Shown here in pieces: positions 5,068-5,337 of a stretch of DNA of 5,337 nucleotides (positions are counted from its first letter, which is position 1; every line of letters starts with the position of its first letter). The translations under genes were made by a program, and so were the position numbers. Below the pieces are notes generated by a model, which saw nothing but the letters and a program-made list of their open reading frames with translations, had not been told where the DNA came from and did not search any database. The stretch is taken from positions 1-5,337 of the forward strand of contig JAPCJN010000015.1 in assembly GCA_027886925.1 (NCBI GenBank). Direction: 5' to 3'. This DNA comes from Nitrososphaerota archaeon (GTDB taxonomy: Archaea > Thermoproteota > Nitrososphaeria > Nitrososphaerales > UBA183).

Positions 5068-5337
5068 TTACGCACCTAGAGCCTGTGCATTCAACGCGTT
5101 CTGGAGGTCGATGATTTCAGCTCCCATCCAGGTCTGGAAGTTCGTGCCAGGCGGTTGTATGGTCTCGGTCACGCCGATGATCGGTATGTTGTTCTGAGCG
5201 GCCAGCGATTTGATTTGCTGGGTGACCGGCGTCACGGTCTGTGCGTTGTATACCAGCACGTGAACGGCGCTGTTTCCCCCTGCCATTAGTTGCTGGAAAG
5301 TGGCGATGTCCTGCGGCGCAGGATCGCCGCCTTCAGC
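5068..5337 (-). CDS. znuA: Metal ABC transporter substrate-binding protein, C-terminal 89 residues (ZnuA/TroA family)
   Basis: The frame is open from the window edge to TAA at 5068-5070, so the N-terminal part, with the signal peptide and first metal ligands, is missing. The visible end matches the C-terminal lobe of the TroA/ZnuA family: an entry segment EGGDPAPQD, helix and strand ending in VHVLVYNAQTV, helix VTQQIKSLAAQNNIPIIGV, then TETIQPPGTNFQTWM and a last helix IIDLQNAL. The Glu in VTETIQ occupies the place where relatives carry the last acidic metal ligand. The protein captures Zn2+ or Mn2+ outside the cell and hands it to the permease. The stop is doubled (TAA then TGA) directly before the znuC ATG. 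It is first of the three genes seen in the operon. Confidence 0.88.
   Translation of the reverse strand, partial: AEGGDPAPQDIATFQQLMAGGNSAVHVLVYNAQTVTPVTQQIKSLAAQNNIPIIGVTETIQPPGTNFQTWMGAEIIDLQNALNAQALGA
5073..5077 (-). promoter_or_regulatory. Ribosome binding site for znuC
   Basis: The minus strand reads AGGTG, 8 bases before ATG at 5064. It lies inside the last codons of the binding-protein gene, so the two genes are translated from one message. Confidence 0.6.

Noticed and set aside
1..5337. CRISPR array, tRNA, rRNA or insertion sequence
   Set aside because: No regularly spaced repeats, cloverleaf, rRNA stretch, transposase motif or terminal inverted repeats were found on reading both strands.

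Overview
The window is most likely archaeal chromosome. Two predicted start sites have an archaeal-type TATA-like box about 26 bases upstream with almost no leader (468-475 for the gene at 496, and 1954-1959 on the minus strand for the gene at 1928). Genes inside operons instead carry GGTG-type ribosome binding sites, and TTG start codons are frequent. The cupredoxin-like surface protein, with one N-terminal anchor and a long Ser/Thr linker, also fits an archaeon. Base composition is moderately GC-rich. A lineage in or near the Thaumarchaeota/Nitrososphaeria is my guess from overall style, not from a marker gene.

Layout. Positions 1-252 (minus) hold the start of a small membrane protein that runs off the window. 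A divergent promoter region (253-495) separates it from a clear paralogue at 496-1044 (plus, four predicted membrane segments). After a short convergent gap with a small hairpin and repeats, 1167-1928 (minus) encodes an anchored surface protein with an Ig/NEW3-like domain and a C-terminal cupredoxin fold that has lost most of its copper ligands. Positions 1970-2116 may be a 48-residue gene leading into 2136-2999 (plus), a YkoE-like substrate-binding (S) subunit of an ECF vitamin transporter, with an unusual two-helix C-terminal extension. Positions 3000-3370 contain no intact gene; a reading frame broken by one TAA codon may be a gene relic.

Positions 3371-5337 (minus) are a metal-uptake ABC operon in the order substrate-binding protein (end only), ATPase, permease (znuA-znuC-znuB type, family ABC-3/TroA). 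The three parts form one importer: the extracellular protein captures Zn2+ or Mn2+, the ABC-3 permease carries it across the membrane, and the ATPase drives transport. The genes are separated by 3 bases or less or overlap, and two AGGTG/GGTGA sites with 8-base spacers set the starts of znuC and znuB. The operon promoter, and any metal-responsive operator, lie outside the window.

The best candidates for something new are the divergent pair of WPGTW-motif membrane proteins, the ligand-poor cupredoxin, and the apparently orphan YkoE protein whose extra C-terminal domain has its own ribosome binding site and ATG in frame.
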